Source: UBA4738 sp002413305 (lineage in GTDB: Bacteria > Actinomycetota > UBA4738). From it: a DNA stretch of 64,000 nucleotides. Under the pieces are notes generated by a model. That model saw only the letters and a program-made list of their open reading frames with translations. It ran no database searches and was not told the origin of the DNA. A program made the translations under genes and the position numbers. The stretch is from NCBI GenBank assembly GCA_036847185.1, contig DAIUAM010000004.1, positions 1 through 64,000 on the forward strand, in the 5' to 3' direction. Positions within the stretch are counted from its first letter, which is position 1. Each line of letters starts with the position of its first letter. Shown piece by piece: positions 32,743 through 41,333 of the stretch.

Positions 32743-33537
32743 GTGCTGACCGCCGAGCTCGTTGCCCGGGCGGTAGCGCAGGCCGGGATCGACTCAGCCC
32801 CCCGTTTCTATGAGAGCACCGGCTCCACGAACACCGACCTGATCGACCTGGGGGGGGCCGGGGCGCCCGAGTGGACGGTGGCGGTGGCGAACGAACAGAC
32901 GGCGGGCCGGGGACGGCTGGGCAGGACGTGGGAATCGCGGCGCGGGCTCACGCTCCCCGTGTCGGTCTTGCTGCGGCCGCGTGTCGCGGGCTCCGAGGTG
33001 CCGCTGCTCTCGCTGGCCGCCGGCGTGGCGATGGCCGAAGCCTGTCGGCAAGCGGTTGGGGTGGAGGTCCGTTGCAAGTGGCCGAACGACCTCGTCGTCG
33101 GGGACCGGAAGCTGGGCGGCATCCTTACCGAGGCGAGTGTCGAAGGCGGCGTCGTGGCGTTCGCGGTGATCGGGACCGGGGTGAACCTCCTCCACGGCCG
33201 GGACGACTTCCCAGAGGACCTCCGCCTGCCGGCCACGTCGGTGGCGCTCGAGGGCGGAGACCCGGACGTCGAAGCGCTGCTCCGTGCCTACCTCGCCGGC
33301 CTCCGGGAGCTGTACGGAGAAGCCGGTTCGGCGCTCGCCACCACCGCGGTCTCGCGGTACCGCCCCGTCTGCGACACGATCGGGCGGCGGGTCCGGGCCC
33401 AGACGATCGGCGGCGAAGCGGTCGACGGGCTGGCCGTGGGCGTGGGCGAGCGGGGCGAGCTGCTGGTGCAGACCGAGGGCGGCGGCACCGAACGGGTTGC
33501 CTTCGGCGAGGTCGAGCACCTCGACTGGGGGTCCTGA
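32743..33537 (+). CDS. birA: Biotin-[acetyl-CoA-carboxylase] ligase
   Basis: A 264-residue class I biotin protein ligase lacking the N-terminal DNA-binding domain of E. coli BirA. Motifs include YESTGSTNTDL, ANEQTAGRGRLGRTWES (biotinyl-AMP loop), KWPNDLVVGDRKLGGILTE and VIGTGVNLL, followed by a small C-terminal SH3-like domain (RRVRAQTIGGEAVDG). It attaches biotin to Lys542 of both carboxylase alpha subunits in this window. The GTG start is 5 bp after the cNMP-domain gene. Being divergent from a carboxylase alpha gene strengthens the assignment. Confidence 0.94.
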   Translation: MLTAELVARAVAQAGIDSAPRFYESTGSTNTDLIDLGGAGAPEWTVAVANEQTAGRGRLGRTWESRRGLTLPVSVLLRPRVAGSEVPLLSLAAGVAMAEACRQAVGVEVRCKWPNDLVVGDRKLGGILTEASVEGGVVAFAVIGTGVNLLHGRDDFPEDLRLPATSVALEGGDPDVEALLRAYLAGLRELYGEAGSALATTAVSRYRPVCDTIGRRVRAQTIGGEAVDGLAVGVGERGELLVQTEGGGTERVAFGEVEHLDWGS

Positions 33538-33554
33538 CCGGGCCGCACCCCCCG

Positions 33555-34131
33555 TTACGGGCAGGCGGCCTGACCCGAGTTCGGATCGAGCATGCAGGAT
33601 GAGGTATCGACCGCCTCGAACGCCGACGCGGGGACCGACTTCAGCTGGTCCAGCAGCGCGTTCCGCCAGTGGCCGTCCTCGGTGCCCTGGAAGTACCAGT
33701 TCGAGCCATTGTCGGCCAGGATCAGCCCGTACTGCTTCATCGCCTTCAGGATGACCCGAGCCGCAGGACTGAAGCCGGCCAGGCTGAAGCTCGCCTTCAG
33801 TCGGAACCGGGCGCCCATGGGTGGGTAGTTCGCGCTGCACGTCCCCGCGTCGTGGCGAGCGGGCCAGATGTGCGAGCGGTCGGTGAGGTCGACGGTGAAC
33901 CGGATGGCGTGACCGATGGCGCCGGCCCGGACCTCGTCCCACCGCACCAGCCCGGGGAAGATCGGGAGCCCCGCCGCAGGTCGCCGCGAGCAGCGCGACG
34001 GCCGCCCCGGCCACTGCGGATCGGCGGATCCGTTGCATGGCCTTGGTCACGATACGCGGCTTCCGCTTGCGGTATCGGGTCGAACCGACCGACCTCTTGA
34101 GACCGCTCTTCGCCGTAACCCGCTTGCTCAC
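33555..34131 (-). pseudogene. Truncated secreted-protein remnant
   Basis: The 3' part (33555 to about 33965) encodes AAGLPIFPGLVRWDEVRAG, HAIRFTVDLTDRSHIWPARH, ARVILKAMKQYGLILADNGSNWY and VDTSSCMLDP. These match the C-terminal half of a family of secreted actinobacterial proteins of roughly 300 residues. Upstream, in a different frame, a GTG at 34131 begins a basic leader and hydrophobic stretch (RRSAVAGAAVALLAATC) that looks like its signal peptide. The roughly 150-residue region expected between them is missing, and the frames do not match. This indicates an internal deletion leaving a non-functional gene. Confidence 0.65.
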
Positions 34132-34163
34132 CCGGCCCGGCTTGTCGTAGCGTCCGGCGGGAC

Positions 34164-34793
34164 ATGGCCTTTCCGAAACGCTTGTTGGCGGGCGACGAAG
34201 AGATCGTCCTCGACCTTCGGCCGCATTGGATGGCGCTGGTCGCACCCGGTATCTGGACGATCGCGCTCCTCCTCGTGTTCATCTTCGGCCTGCGGCTGCT
34301 CCCGGACACCGCGCCGTCGTTGTTGCGGTGGGGGTTGTTCCTGATCGTGCTGATCGTCTTCGCCTCCACGCCGCTCCCGAAGTACTTGGCGTGGGCGACG
34401 TCGCACTTCGTCGTCACCAGCGGGCGGGTCATCCACCGGTTCGGCTTGGTTGCGAAGCACTCGACCGAGATCCCTCTGGAGAGCGTGAGCGATGTCGAGT
34501 TCGGGCAGGGGATCCTGGAGCGGCTGGTCGGCTCGGGGGACCTCACGATCGAGTCGCCTGGCGAGAACGGCCAGACCCACTTCGTCCACGTCCGGAACCC
34601 CGAACACGTGCAGAAGACGCTGTACGAGTTGATCGAAGCCGTTCGGCGTAACGCCCCGTCCGGCGCCCGCGGCTCGGTGACGCCGATCTCGGTGGCCGAC
34701 GAGCTGGCCAAGCTCGACCGCCTCCGCCAGCAGGGCATCATCTCCGAGGAGGAGTTCCGAGCGCAGAAGTCCCGGCTCCTCGGGCCGAACTAG
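34164..34793 (+). CDS. PH-like (YdbS/bPH2) membrane protein with SHOCT motif
   Basis: A 209-residue protein. Two hydrophobic segments near residues 25-75 (WTIALLLVFIFGLRLL and WGLFLIVLIVFASTP) anchor it in the membrane. A bacterial pleckstrin-homology-like domain follows (HFVVTSGRVIHRFGLVAKHSTEIPLESVSDVEF, here described in two halves, then GSGDLTIES). The C-terminal 30 residues form a SHOCT oligomerisation motif (DELAKLDRLRQQGIISEEEF). Such proteins are common in actinobacteria and are of unknown function, perhaps membrane stress sensing. It is divergent from the pseudogene and 3 bp upstream of a GNAT gene. Confidence 0.85.
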   Translation: MAFPKRLLAGDEEIVLDLRPHWMALVAPGIWTIALLLVFIFGLRLLPDTAPSLLRWGLFLIVLIVFASTPLPKYLAWATSHFVVTSGRVIHRFGLVAKHSTEIPLESVSDVEFGQGILERLVGSGDLTIESPGENGQTHFVHVRNPEHVQKTLYELIEAVRRNAPSGARGSVTPISVADELAKLDRLRQQGIISEEEFRAQKSRLLGPN

Positions 34794-34796
34794 GCG

Positions 34797-35546
34797 GTGG
34801 CCGGGAGCTCGCGCCGGGGGCATGACGGCGAGGTCGAGGGAAGCGGGCCGGCAGTCAAGCCCCCCCCGCGCGTCCGCCGGCGCCTCCCCGGCATCAAGAC
34901 CCTCAAGCTCGAACAGTTCGAATCCCGCCTCTTGGACGGCACGCCGGTCCTGGTCCGGCCGATCCGGCCCGAGGACCGCCAGCTGCTCATCGCCGGATTC
35001 CAACGCCTGTCGCCCGAATCGAGGTACGCGCGGTTCATGGCTCCGCTGGCGGAGCTCTCGGAGGCGCAGATCCGCTACCTCACCGAGATCGACTACTTCG
35101 ATCACTTCGCCTGGGCGGCCCTCCGCGCCGACGGGGCGGGCGAGGGCATCGGGGTCGCAAGGTACGTCCGGCTGGAGGCCGAGCCCACCGTGGCCGAGGC
35201 GGCCATCACCGTGCTCGACGAGTACCAGGGGAATGGGCTCGGCACGTTGCTCCTGGCGCTGCTGGCCACGGCCGCCCGTGCGGCGGGCGTCTCGCACTTC
35301 CGGGCGTACGTCCTGGAGGAGAACGCCCCGATGCGGGAGCTCCTCGAGGCGCTGGGCGCACGCGCCGTGCACGACTCGCCCGGCGTGCTGAAGCTCGACG
35401 TCCCGCTCGACCCGCAGCTGCTCCCGGACTCGCCGGCGGCCCGTGTGTTGAAGAGCGTGGCGGCGCGGCTGATGACGCTGACCGGTCCACCGCCGCACTG
35501 GATCGAGCCTCCGGTTCCGGGCGGGCCCTCGGATGGGGGCGGGTAG
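34797..35546 (+). CDS. GNAT-family N-acetyltransferase
   Basis: A 249-residue acetyltransferase. The GNAT core spans about residues 45-200. The N-terminal strand is VLVRPIRPEDRQLLIAGF, AAITVLDEYQGNGLGTLLLALL near 140-160 is the acetyl-CoA pyrophosphate loop (Q/R-x-x-G-x-G/A type), and the last strand is FRAYVLEENAPMRELLEALG. About 45 basic and proline-rich N-terminal residues precede it. It resembles the GNAT module of protein lysine acetyltransferases of the PatA/Pat type, which would suit acyl-CoA-rich metabolism, but no cNMP domain is attached. The GTG start is 3 bp after the PH-domain gene. Confidence 0.83.
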   Translation: MAGSSRRGHDGEVEGSGPAVKPPPRVRRRLPGIKTLKLEQFESRLLDGTPVLVRPIRPEDRQLLIAGFQRLSPESRYARFMAPLAELSEAQIRYLTEIDYFDHFAWAALRADGAGEGIGVARYVRLEAEPTVAEAAITVLDEYQGNGLGTLLLALLATAARAAGVSHFRAYVLEENAPMRELLEALGARAVHDSPGVLKLDVPLDPQLLPDSPAARVLKSVAARLMTLTGPPPHWIEPPVPGGPSDGGG

Positions 35547-35558
35547 ACTCATCCCCCA

Positions 35559-37142
35559 GTGAGCGTGAGCGAGGGATCGCCTCCGGTGCGCGCCGACGAC
35601 GGGCTCGATCCGGGCCTGGGCGAACGCTTCGCGCACGCCATGGACCGCGCCCGGTCCGGCGGGGCGGAGAAGTACCGGCAGAAGCTCGCGGAGCAGGGGA
35701 AGCTCTTCGTTCGGGAGCGACTCCGCTTGTTGCTGGACGACGCCGGCAGCTTCGCCGAAGAGGGCCTCCTGGTTTCGGCGCGGGCGGGTGACCTACCCGC
35801 CGACGGCGTGGTGACGGGCGTGGGCGACGTGAACGGCCGGCCGGTCGCCGTGATGGCCAACGACCCGACCGTCAAGGCCGGTTCGTGGGGTCCCCAGACC
35901 GTCGAGAAGATCATCCGCATCGTTGAGCTGGCCAGGAAGCGGAAGCTGCCCATCGTGTACCTGGTCGACTCGGCGGGCGCGCGCATCACCGACCAGGTCG
36001 AGATGTTCCCCGGGCGCCGCGGGGCCGGCAAGATCTTCTACAACCAGGTCCAGGCGTCGGGCCGGATCCCGCAGGTGTGCTGCCTGCTGGGACCGTCGGC
36101 GGCGGGGGGGGCGTACATCCCGGCGTTCTGCGACGTGGTGTTCATGCAGGAGCGGAACGCTTCGATGTACCTCGGTTCCCCGCGGATGGCCGAAGAGGTG
36201 ATCGGGGAGCGCGTCTCGCTGGAGGAGATGGGCGGGGCGCGCATGCACTGCGAGGTCAGCGGGTGCGGCGACCTGCTCGTCCCGGACGACGCGAGCGCGA
36301 TCGACGCCGCCCGCGCCTACCTCGCCTACTTCCCGTCGAACTGGACCGAGCTTCCACCGCGCGCGGACGGACGCCCGCCCGCCTACCGAGGATCGCTGGC
36401 CGGGCTCGTCCCGGACGACGAATCGCGCGCGTTCGACATGTACGCGCTGATCGCCGGCGTGGTCGACGAGGACTCGTTCTTCGAGATCAAGCCGGACTTC
36501 GCCCGTGAGGTGATCACGGGCCTCGGCAGGCTGGACGGCCGGGTGGTGGGGATCGTGGCGAACCAGCCCGCGCACCTCGGCGGGGTGCTGTTCGTCGATT
36601 CGTCCGACAAGGTCGCCCGCTTCGTCTGGCTGTGCGACGCGTTCAACATCCCGCTGGTCTTCCTGGCAGACGTGCCGGGCTTCATGATCGGCTCGGCCGT
36701 GGAGCGGCAGGGGATCATCCGCCACGGCGCGAAGCTGATCACCGCGGTCAGCGAGGCCACCGTGCCGAAGTTCAGCGTGATCGTCCGCAAGGCGTACGGC
36801 GCCGGGCTCTACGCGATGGCCGGGCCGGGGTTCGAACCGGACGCCACGCTAGCTCTGCCCACGGCGCGGATCGCCGTCATGGGCCCGGAGCCCGCGGTGA
36901 ACGCGGTCTTCTACAACAAGATCCAGGCCATCTCCGACCCGGTGGAGCGAGCGGCCTTCGTCGCCGAACAGCGGCGGGAGTACGAAGAGGACATCGACCT
37001 GTTGCACCTCGCGTCGGCGAACGTGGTCGACGCGGTCGTCGAACCGGACGACCTGCGGGCCGAACTGGGAAAGCGGCTTGACCAAGCCCAGGGGAAGGAG
37101 CGGGACTTCAGTGGCCGCCGCCACGGTGTCCCGCCGGTATGA
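35559..37142 (+). CDS. Acyl-CoA carboxylase carboxyltransferase subunit (methylcrotonyl-CoA type, YngE-like)
   Basis: A 527-residue beta subunit with two crotonase-fold halves. The oxyanion-forming loops are LLGPSAAGGAYIPAFCDVV and FLADVPGFMIGSAVERQGII. MYLGSPRMAEEVIGERVSLEEMGGARMHC and the RHGAKLITAVSEATVPKF segment place it with the Bacillus YngE group rather than with PccB. Together with the crotonase, HMG-CoA lyase-like and biotin carboxylase genes downstream it reproduces the yng/liu leucine-degradation order, so 3-methylcrotonyl-CoA is the likely substrate. The GTG start is 9 nt after TAGACT (35544-35549), consistent with a leaderless first gene of the operon. Confidence 0.88.
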   Translation: MSVSEGSPPVRADDGLDPGLGERFAHAMDRARSGGAEKYRQKLAEQGKLFVRERLRLLLDDAGSFAEEGLLVSARAGDLPADGVVTGVGDVNGRPVAVMANDPTVKAGSWGPQTVEKIIRIVELARKRKLPIVYLVDSAGARITDQVEMFPGRRGAGKIFYNQVQASGRIPQVCCLLGPSAAGGAYIPAFCDVVFMQERNASMYLGSPRMAEEVIGERVSLEEMGGARMHCEVSGCGDLLVPDDASAIDAARAYLAYFPSNWTELPPRADGRPPAYRGSLAGLVPDDESRAFDMYALIAGVVDEDSFFEIKPDFAREVITGLGRLDGRVVGIVANQPAHLGGVLFVDSSDKVARFVWLCDAFNIPLVFLADVPGFMIGSAVERQGIIRHGAKLITAVSEATVPKFSVIVRKAYGAGLYAMAGPGFEPDATLALPTARIAVMGPEPAVNAVFYNKIQAISDPVERAAFVAEQRREYEEDIDLLHLASANVVDAVVEPDDLRAELGKRLDQAQGKERDFSGRRHGVPPV

Positions 37143-37407
37143 GCGGGGCGCGGCCGGCGTGAGCGGGGAGCGGGGCCCGGGCTCGGCGGCCACGTCGTAC
37201 TGGGCCGGGCGCCTGATCGTGGTGGTGTTCGGGGCGATGGTCTTCGTGCGCGGGTACAGCGGGCGCACGCCCTGGGTGTGGGTCACCGGGCTGGTCGTGG
37301 CCGTGCTGCCGATCGCCTACGCGTTCGCGGTCTGGATGCGGAAGCGAGGCCGCGGTGGGCGGTTCGCCGGGCGGAGCGGCCACGTATCCGAAGGAGGCGC
37401 CCGGTGA
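37111..37407 (+). CDS. Small membrane protein in the branched-chain operon
   Basis: A roughly 98-residue protein with two membrane helices (YWAGRLIVVVFGAMVFVRGY and VWVTGLVVAVLPIAYAFAVWM) and basic termini. I chose the GTG at 37111 because AAGGAG lies 10 nt upstream. It overlaps the end of the carboxyltransferase gene by 32 bp, and later in-frame GTGs at 37126 and 37159 are possible. Its stop overlaps the crotonase start (GTGA), so it is embedded and coupled in the operon. I do not recognise the family. A role in membrane recruitment of the pathway or as an unrelated passenger cannot be separated. Confidence 0.6.
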   Translation: MAAATVSRRYERGAAGVSGERGPGSAATSYWAGRLIVVVFGAMVFVRGYSGRTPWVWVTGLVVAVLPIAYAFAVWMRKRGRGGRFAGRSGHVSEGGAR

Positions 37408-38180
37408 CGTTCGTCCAGCTCTCGCTGTCCGACCACGTCGCGACGGTGATGCTGTCCCGGCCCGAAGCGCTCAACGCGATCTCGAGCGAGGTGGCGGACG
37501 AGCTCGCGGGCAGCGTGCTCCAGGCAGCCGCCGAACCGGAGGCGTGGGTCGTGGTGCTCGCGGCGGCCGGCGACCGGGCGTTCTGCGTGGGCGCCGACCT
37601 GAAGGAGCGGGGCGAGCTCGACGACGCCGGGTGGATGGCGAACCGGACCCTGATGCGAGGGTTGTTCGACGCGCTCCGTTCGCTGCCCCAGCCGACCATC
37701 GCCTCGGTGTTCGGACACGCGCTGGGGGGTGGGTTCGAGCTGGCGCTGTCGTGCGACCTGATCGTGGCGTCGGAGGATGCTGTGTTCGGGCTGCCGGAGG
37801 TCCGGGTCGGCATCGTGCCGGGCGGCGGAGGGACGCAGCTGCTGACGCGGCGGCTGGGGCCGGCCCGGGCGAAGGAACTCGTCCTCACCGGGAAGCGGAT
37901 CAGCGCGCAGGAGGCGTTCGACCTGGGTCTGGTGGCGCGGGTGGTCGAACGCGTGGCGCTCCACGAGTCGACGATGGAGCTGGCCCGGGAGATCTGCCGG
38001 TCGTCGCCGGTTGGGGTGCGGGAGGCGAAGCGGGCCATCGACCGGGCGCTGGACGTGCCGCTCGAGGACGGCATCGACCTGGAGGACCTGGCGTGGCGAA
38101 GGGCGGTGGCGTCCGCGGACCGGCGGGAGGGCATCGCCGCGTTCAACGAGAAGCGCGACCCGCAGTGGAAGGGCCGGTGA
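37404..38180 (+). CDS. Enoyl-CoA hydratase/isomerase (putative methylglutaconyl-CoA hydratase)
   Basis: A 258-residue crotonase. The first oxyanion loop is AFCVGADLKER near residue 55. FGHALGGGFELALSCDLIVAS near 105 and FGLPEVRVGIVPGGGGTQLL near 130 carry the second oxyanion Gly and the region of the catalytic glutamates (E in LPEVRVG). KRISAQEAFDLGLVARVV is typical. Starting at a GTG that overlaps the preceding stop and ending at a GTGA overlap with the next gene, it is tightly coupled. In this context, hydration of 3-methylglutaconyl-CoA in leucine breakdown is the best guess; general enoyl-CoA hydratase is the fallback. Confidence 0.88.
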   Translation: MTFVQLSLSDHVATVMLSRPEALNAISSEVADELAGSVLQAAAEPEAWVVVLAAAGDRAFCVGADLKERGELDDAGWMANRTLMRGLFDALRSLPQPTIASVFGHALGGGFELALSCDLIVASEDAVFGLPEVRVGIVPGGGGTQLLTRRLGPARAKELVLTGKRISAQEAFDLGLVARVVERVALHESTMELAREICRSSPVGVREAKRAIDRALDVPLEDGIDLEDLAWRRAVASADRREGIAAFNEKRDPQWKGR

Positions 38181-39106
38181 GCCTCCGGTCCTCCCTCCCG
38201 GGACGGGCCACGATCCGCGAGGTCGGCCCCCGCGACGGGCTGCAGGGCGAGGCGCCACTGCCGGTCGAATCGCGCGCCCGGCTGATCTCCGCGCTGTCGC
38301 GGTGCGGCCTGCCGAAGATCGAAGCGGTCGCGTTCGTCTCCCCGAAGGCGGTGCCGGCCATGGCGGGGGCGGGCGAGGTCTGGGCGAAGGTGGAGCGCTC
38401 GCCGGACGTGGCGTATTCGGCGCTGGTCCCGAACCGGCGGGGGGCCGAGGCGGCGTTGGAGGCCGGGGGCTTCTCGTCGCTCCAGGCGTTCCTGGCGGCC
38501 TCCGACGGCTACAACACGCACAACGTCGGCAAGACCGTGGAGGAATCGGTCGAGGACGTGGCCGGCGTGGTGGCCGCGGCGTCGCGAGCCGTGCCGCCGG
38601 TCCCCGTGGAGTGTTCGATCTCCGCTTCCTTCGGCGATCCGTTCGAGGGCGACGTCCCGCCGGCCCGGGTGCTGGAGGTGGCCGAACGGCTCGCCGACCT
38701 GGGGGTTCGGGGCGTGTCGCTCGGGGACACGACCGGCATGGCCACCCCGACCCGGGTGTGGGAGGTCGCAGGACTGGTGCGGGACCGCCTACCCGATCTC
38801 GCCCTGAACCTGCACTTCCACGACACGCGGGGCGCGGCCATGGCGAACGTGCTGGCCGCGCTCGAGCTCGGGTGCAACGAGTTCGATGCGAGCATCGGGG
38901 GACTCGGAGGTTCGCCGTTCGCCCCGGGGTCGAACGGGAACGTGGCCACGGAGGACCTGGTGAGCATGCTCGCGGACATGGGCATCGAGACCGGCGTCCG
39001 AAGCCTCGAGGAACTCTTGGAGGCGTCGGCTCTGCTCCACGCCCTGGTGGGACACGACCTGGCCAGCCGGGTCTGGCGGGCCGCGGCGCCGGCGTCGCGG
39101 GACTAA
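38177..39106 (+). CDS. HMG-CoA lyase-family DRE-TIM metallolyase with Ser at the catalytic Cys position
   Basis: A 309-residue TIM-barrel lyase expected to split HMG-CoA into acetyl-CoA and acetoacetate. The metal and substrate motifs are present: EVGPRDGLQGE near residue 14, SLGDTTGMATP near 185 and LHFHDTRGAAMAN near 212. The flexible catalytic loop reads GGLGGSPFAPGSNGNVATED. Family members have GLGGCP there, and the Cys is the catalytic acid (Cys266 in human HMGCL), whereas here it is Ser246. The enzyme may be slow, use another acid, or act on a related substrate. It is coupled by GTGA to the crotonase gene. Confidence 0.85.
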   Translation: MSLRSSLPGRATIREVGPRDGLQGEAPLPVESRARLISALSRCGLPKIEAVAFVSPKAVPAMAGAGEVWAKVERSPDVAYSALVPNRRGAEAALEAGGFSSLQAFLAASDGYNTHNVGKTVEESVEDVAGVVAAASRAVPPVPVECSISASFGDPFEGDVPPARVLEVAERLADLGVRGVSLGDTTGMATPTRVWEVAGLVRDRLPDLALNLHFHDTRGAAMANVLAALELGCNEFDASIGGLGGSPFAPGSNGNVATEDLVSMLADMGIETGVRSLEELLEASALLHALVGHDLASRVWRAAAPASRD

Positions 39107-39116
39107 GGGACGCCGC

Positions 39117-40847
39117 GTGTTCTCGAGGATCCTGGTGGCGAACCGAGGCGAGATCGCGGTGCGCGTGATCCGGACGTGCCACGACCTGGGTGTGGAAGCG
39201 GTGGCGATCCATTCGGACGTCGACGCCGAGGCTCGGTACGTCGAGCTGGCGGACCAGGCGATCCACCTGCCAGGCGTGGCGCCCGCCGACACGTACCTGA
39301 ACGCCGGCGCGATCCTGGAGGCGGCCCGGGACTCCGGTGCCGAGGCGATCCACCCCGGCTACGGGTTCCTCTCCGAGCGGGCCGAGTTCGCCGAAGCGGT
39401 GACGGCCGCCGGGCTGGTCTGGATCGGCCCGCCCGCGGAGGCGTCGAGGGCGTCGGGCGACAAGCTCCGGGCCCGGCGGCTGGCCGGCTCGGCCGGTGTC
39501 GACCCGGTGCCGGGCACGCTCGATCCGGTCCGGGACGGAGGCGAGGCGCTGGCGTTCGGCGCCGAGCATGGCTACCCGATCGCCATCAAAGCCGCCGGCG
39601 GTGGGGGCGGTCGCGGGTTGCGGGTGGCCCGCGACGCCGGTGAGGTCCCCGATGCGCTGGCCGGGGCCGTCCGGGAGGCCGAGACCTACTTCGGCGACAG
39701 CGACGTCTACCTCGAGCGCTACCTCGACCAGCCGAAACACATCGAGGTCCAGGTCCTCGCGCCCCGGGCGGGCCAGGCCATCTGGCTGGGCGCGCGGGAC
39801 TGTTCGCTCCAGCGCCGGCATCAGAAGCTGGTCGAAGAGACCCCGCCGCCGCGTTTCGGGGAGGTCGTCCCGGCCATGGGGCAGGCCGCGGTGGCCGTGG
39901 CCGACGCGTGCGGCTACGTTGGCGCCGGCACCGTCGAGTTCCTGCTCGACACGGGCGATGCCGGCACGGGCCGCTTCTTCTTCCTCGAGGTCAACGCGCG
40001 TCTCCAGGTCGAACACACGATCACCGAGGAGGTGTTCGGCGTGGATCTGGTCGCCGCCCAGCTTCGGATCGCGGCCGGCGAGGACCTCGGCTTCGGCCAG
40101 GCCGACGTCGAACCGGGCGGCCGGTTGGGTCCCCGGGGCCACGCCATCGAATGCCGCATCAACGCCGAGGACCCGGCGCGCGGCTTCCTGCCGGGTCCCG
40201 GCCGCCTCCGCCGCTACCGCGAGCCGGGCGGCCCCGGGATCCGGGTCGACTCCGGTTTCGGCGAGGGGGACGAGGTCCCGGGCGCGTACGACAGCCTGGT
40301 GGCGAAGCTGGTCGCGTGGGGTTCGACCCGCGACGAGGCGCGGGCCCGGATGCTGCGCGCGCTGGACGAATTCCGGATCGAGGGGATACCGACCACGATC
40401 CCGGCCCACCGGGCCCTCCTGATGGACCCGCGGTTCGTCGATGGCTCTTACACGACGAAGACCGCCGAAGGCGGAGCCCTGGATGCCTTGCGCTCGGTCA
40501 CGGAGGACGCGGGAGCCCCCGCCTCCGACCCGCCTTCACCTGCGGTGCTGCTCGTCGAAGGCACCCCAGCCCGCCTCTGGAACCCGGCGATGGCCCCGTC
40601 GGCGAGCGGCGCCATGACCGCCGGTGGCGCCGTCCACGGGAGCGTCGTCGCCCCGATGCACGGCACCATCCTCCAGGTTCTGGTCGCGCCGGGCGACCAG
40701 GTCGAACGCGGCGATCCCGTCGCCATCCTGGAGGCGATGAAGATGGAGACGCACGTGTCCGCGAACGCGGCGGGGACCGTCACGGACGTCCGTGTGCAGC
40801 CCGGCACGGTGGTCGAAGCGGGCGAGATCGTGGCCGTCGTCGGCTGA
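39117..40847 (+). CDS. Acyl-CoA carboxylase alpha subunit, methylcrotonyl-CoA type
   Basis: A 576-residue fused biotin carboxylase/BCCP. It begins FSRILVANRGEIAVRVIRTC, has the ATP-grasp loop AAGGGGGRGLRVA near 160, the catalytic LEVNARLQVEHTITEE near 295, a short linker, and a biotinyl domain with EAMKMETH in which Lys542 is the biotin site. It is the partner of the carboxyltransferase at 35559. The two alpha subunits in the window are clearly distinct in sequence, so they are not a recent duplication. The GTG start is 10 bp after the lyase stop, closing the leucine-catabolic operon. Confidence 0.92.
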   Translation: MFSRILVANRGEIAVRVIRTCHDLGVEAVAIHSDVDAEARYVELADQAIHLPGVAPADTYLNAGAILEAARDSGAEAIHPGYGFLSERAEFAEAVTAAGLVWIGPPAEASRASGDKLRARRLAGSAGVDPVPGTLDPVRDGGEALAFGAEHGYPIAIKAAGGGGGRGLRVARDAGEVPDALAGAVREAETYFGDSDVYLERYLDQPKHIEVQVLAPRAGQAIWLGARDCSLQRRHQKLVEETPPPRFGEVVPAMGQAAVAVADACGYVGAGTVEFLLDTGDAGTGRFFFLEVNARLQVEHTITEEVFGVDLVAAQLRIAAGEDLGFGQADVEPGGRLGPRGHAIECRINAEDPARGFLPGPGRLRRYREPGGPGIRVDSGFGEGDEVPGAYDSLVAKLVAWGSTRDEARARMLRALDEFRIEGIPTTIPAHRALLMDPRFVDGSYTTKTAEGGALDALRSVTEDAGAPASDPPSPAVLLVEGTPARLWNPAMAPSASGAMTAGGAVHGSVVAPMHGTILQVLVAPGDQVERGDPVAILEAMKMETHVSANAAGTVTDVRVQPGTVVEAGEIVAVVG

Positions 40848-40861
40848 GCTACACTCCGGCT

Positions 40862-41278
40862 GTGGTGGCGGACGACGCGAACGGCCGGGGTGCCGAACGG
40901 ATCGTCGAGGAGCTCGACCTCGTCTTCTACTGGGTCTCCGACATGGAACGCGCGCTCGCCTTCTACCAGGACACGCTCGGGCTCCCGCTGGTCAGGCGCG
41001 ATGCGCAGAGCTGGGCCTTGTTCGAACTGGCCGGGAGGCGGTTCGCGCTGCACGCGGCCGCCGAGGGACAGGCGGTGACGCCGGGCGGGGCGACGGCCGT
41101 GTTCTCCGTGCACGACCTCGATGCCGCGCGGGCCCGGCTGGCCGACCGGGGCGTGCGGTCCTCGCACGAGGGCGACGTCGAGGGCTACGCGCGGTTCGCG
41201 TCGTTCCAGGATCCCGACGGCAACACCTTCCAACTCATGGAGTACGCGCGCCCCCAGGCACCCTCCACGCCCGGCTGA
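40862..41278 (+). CDS. VOC (glyoxalase/bleomycin resistance) family protein
   Basis: A 138-residue vicinal-oxygen-chelate protein made of paired beta-alpha-beta-beta-beta modules: DLVFYWVSDMERALAFYQDTLGLPL near the N-terminus, here with the usual F-Y-x-D-x-LG pattern, and SFQDPDGNTFQLMEY at the C-terminus providing the metal-ligand Glu. VOC proteins include methylmalonyl-CoA epimerase, which this pathway needs, but the sequence looks like a generic glyoxalase/dioxygenase-type member and I do not assign it. The GTG start is 6 nt after TACACT (40850-40855), suggesting its own leaderless transcript. Confidence 0.75.
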   Translation: MVADDANGRGAERIVEELDLVFYWVSDMERALAFYQDTLGLPLVRRDAQSWALFELAGRRFALHAAAEGQAVTPGGATAVFSVHDLDAARARLADRGVRSSHEGDVEGYARFASFQDPDGNTFQLMEYARPQAPSTPG

Positions 41279-41333
41279 CCTCTCGGGGGGATCTCCGCGG
41301 CGGGATGTCCTGTCCTCTCACTATGCTTGGTCC

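Noticed and set aside
37317..40409. A 3-kb minus-strand open frame opposite the crotonase, lyase and biotin carboxylase genes
   Set aside because: It is antisense to an operon whose proteins have clear motifs; low-complexity Pro/Arg composition marks it as a GC-bias artefact.
40862..41278. VOC protein as methylmalonyl-CoA epimerase
   Set aside because: The pathway needs an epimerase, but the sequence lacks features I could tie to epimerases and resembles generic glyoxalase-fold proteins.
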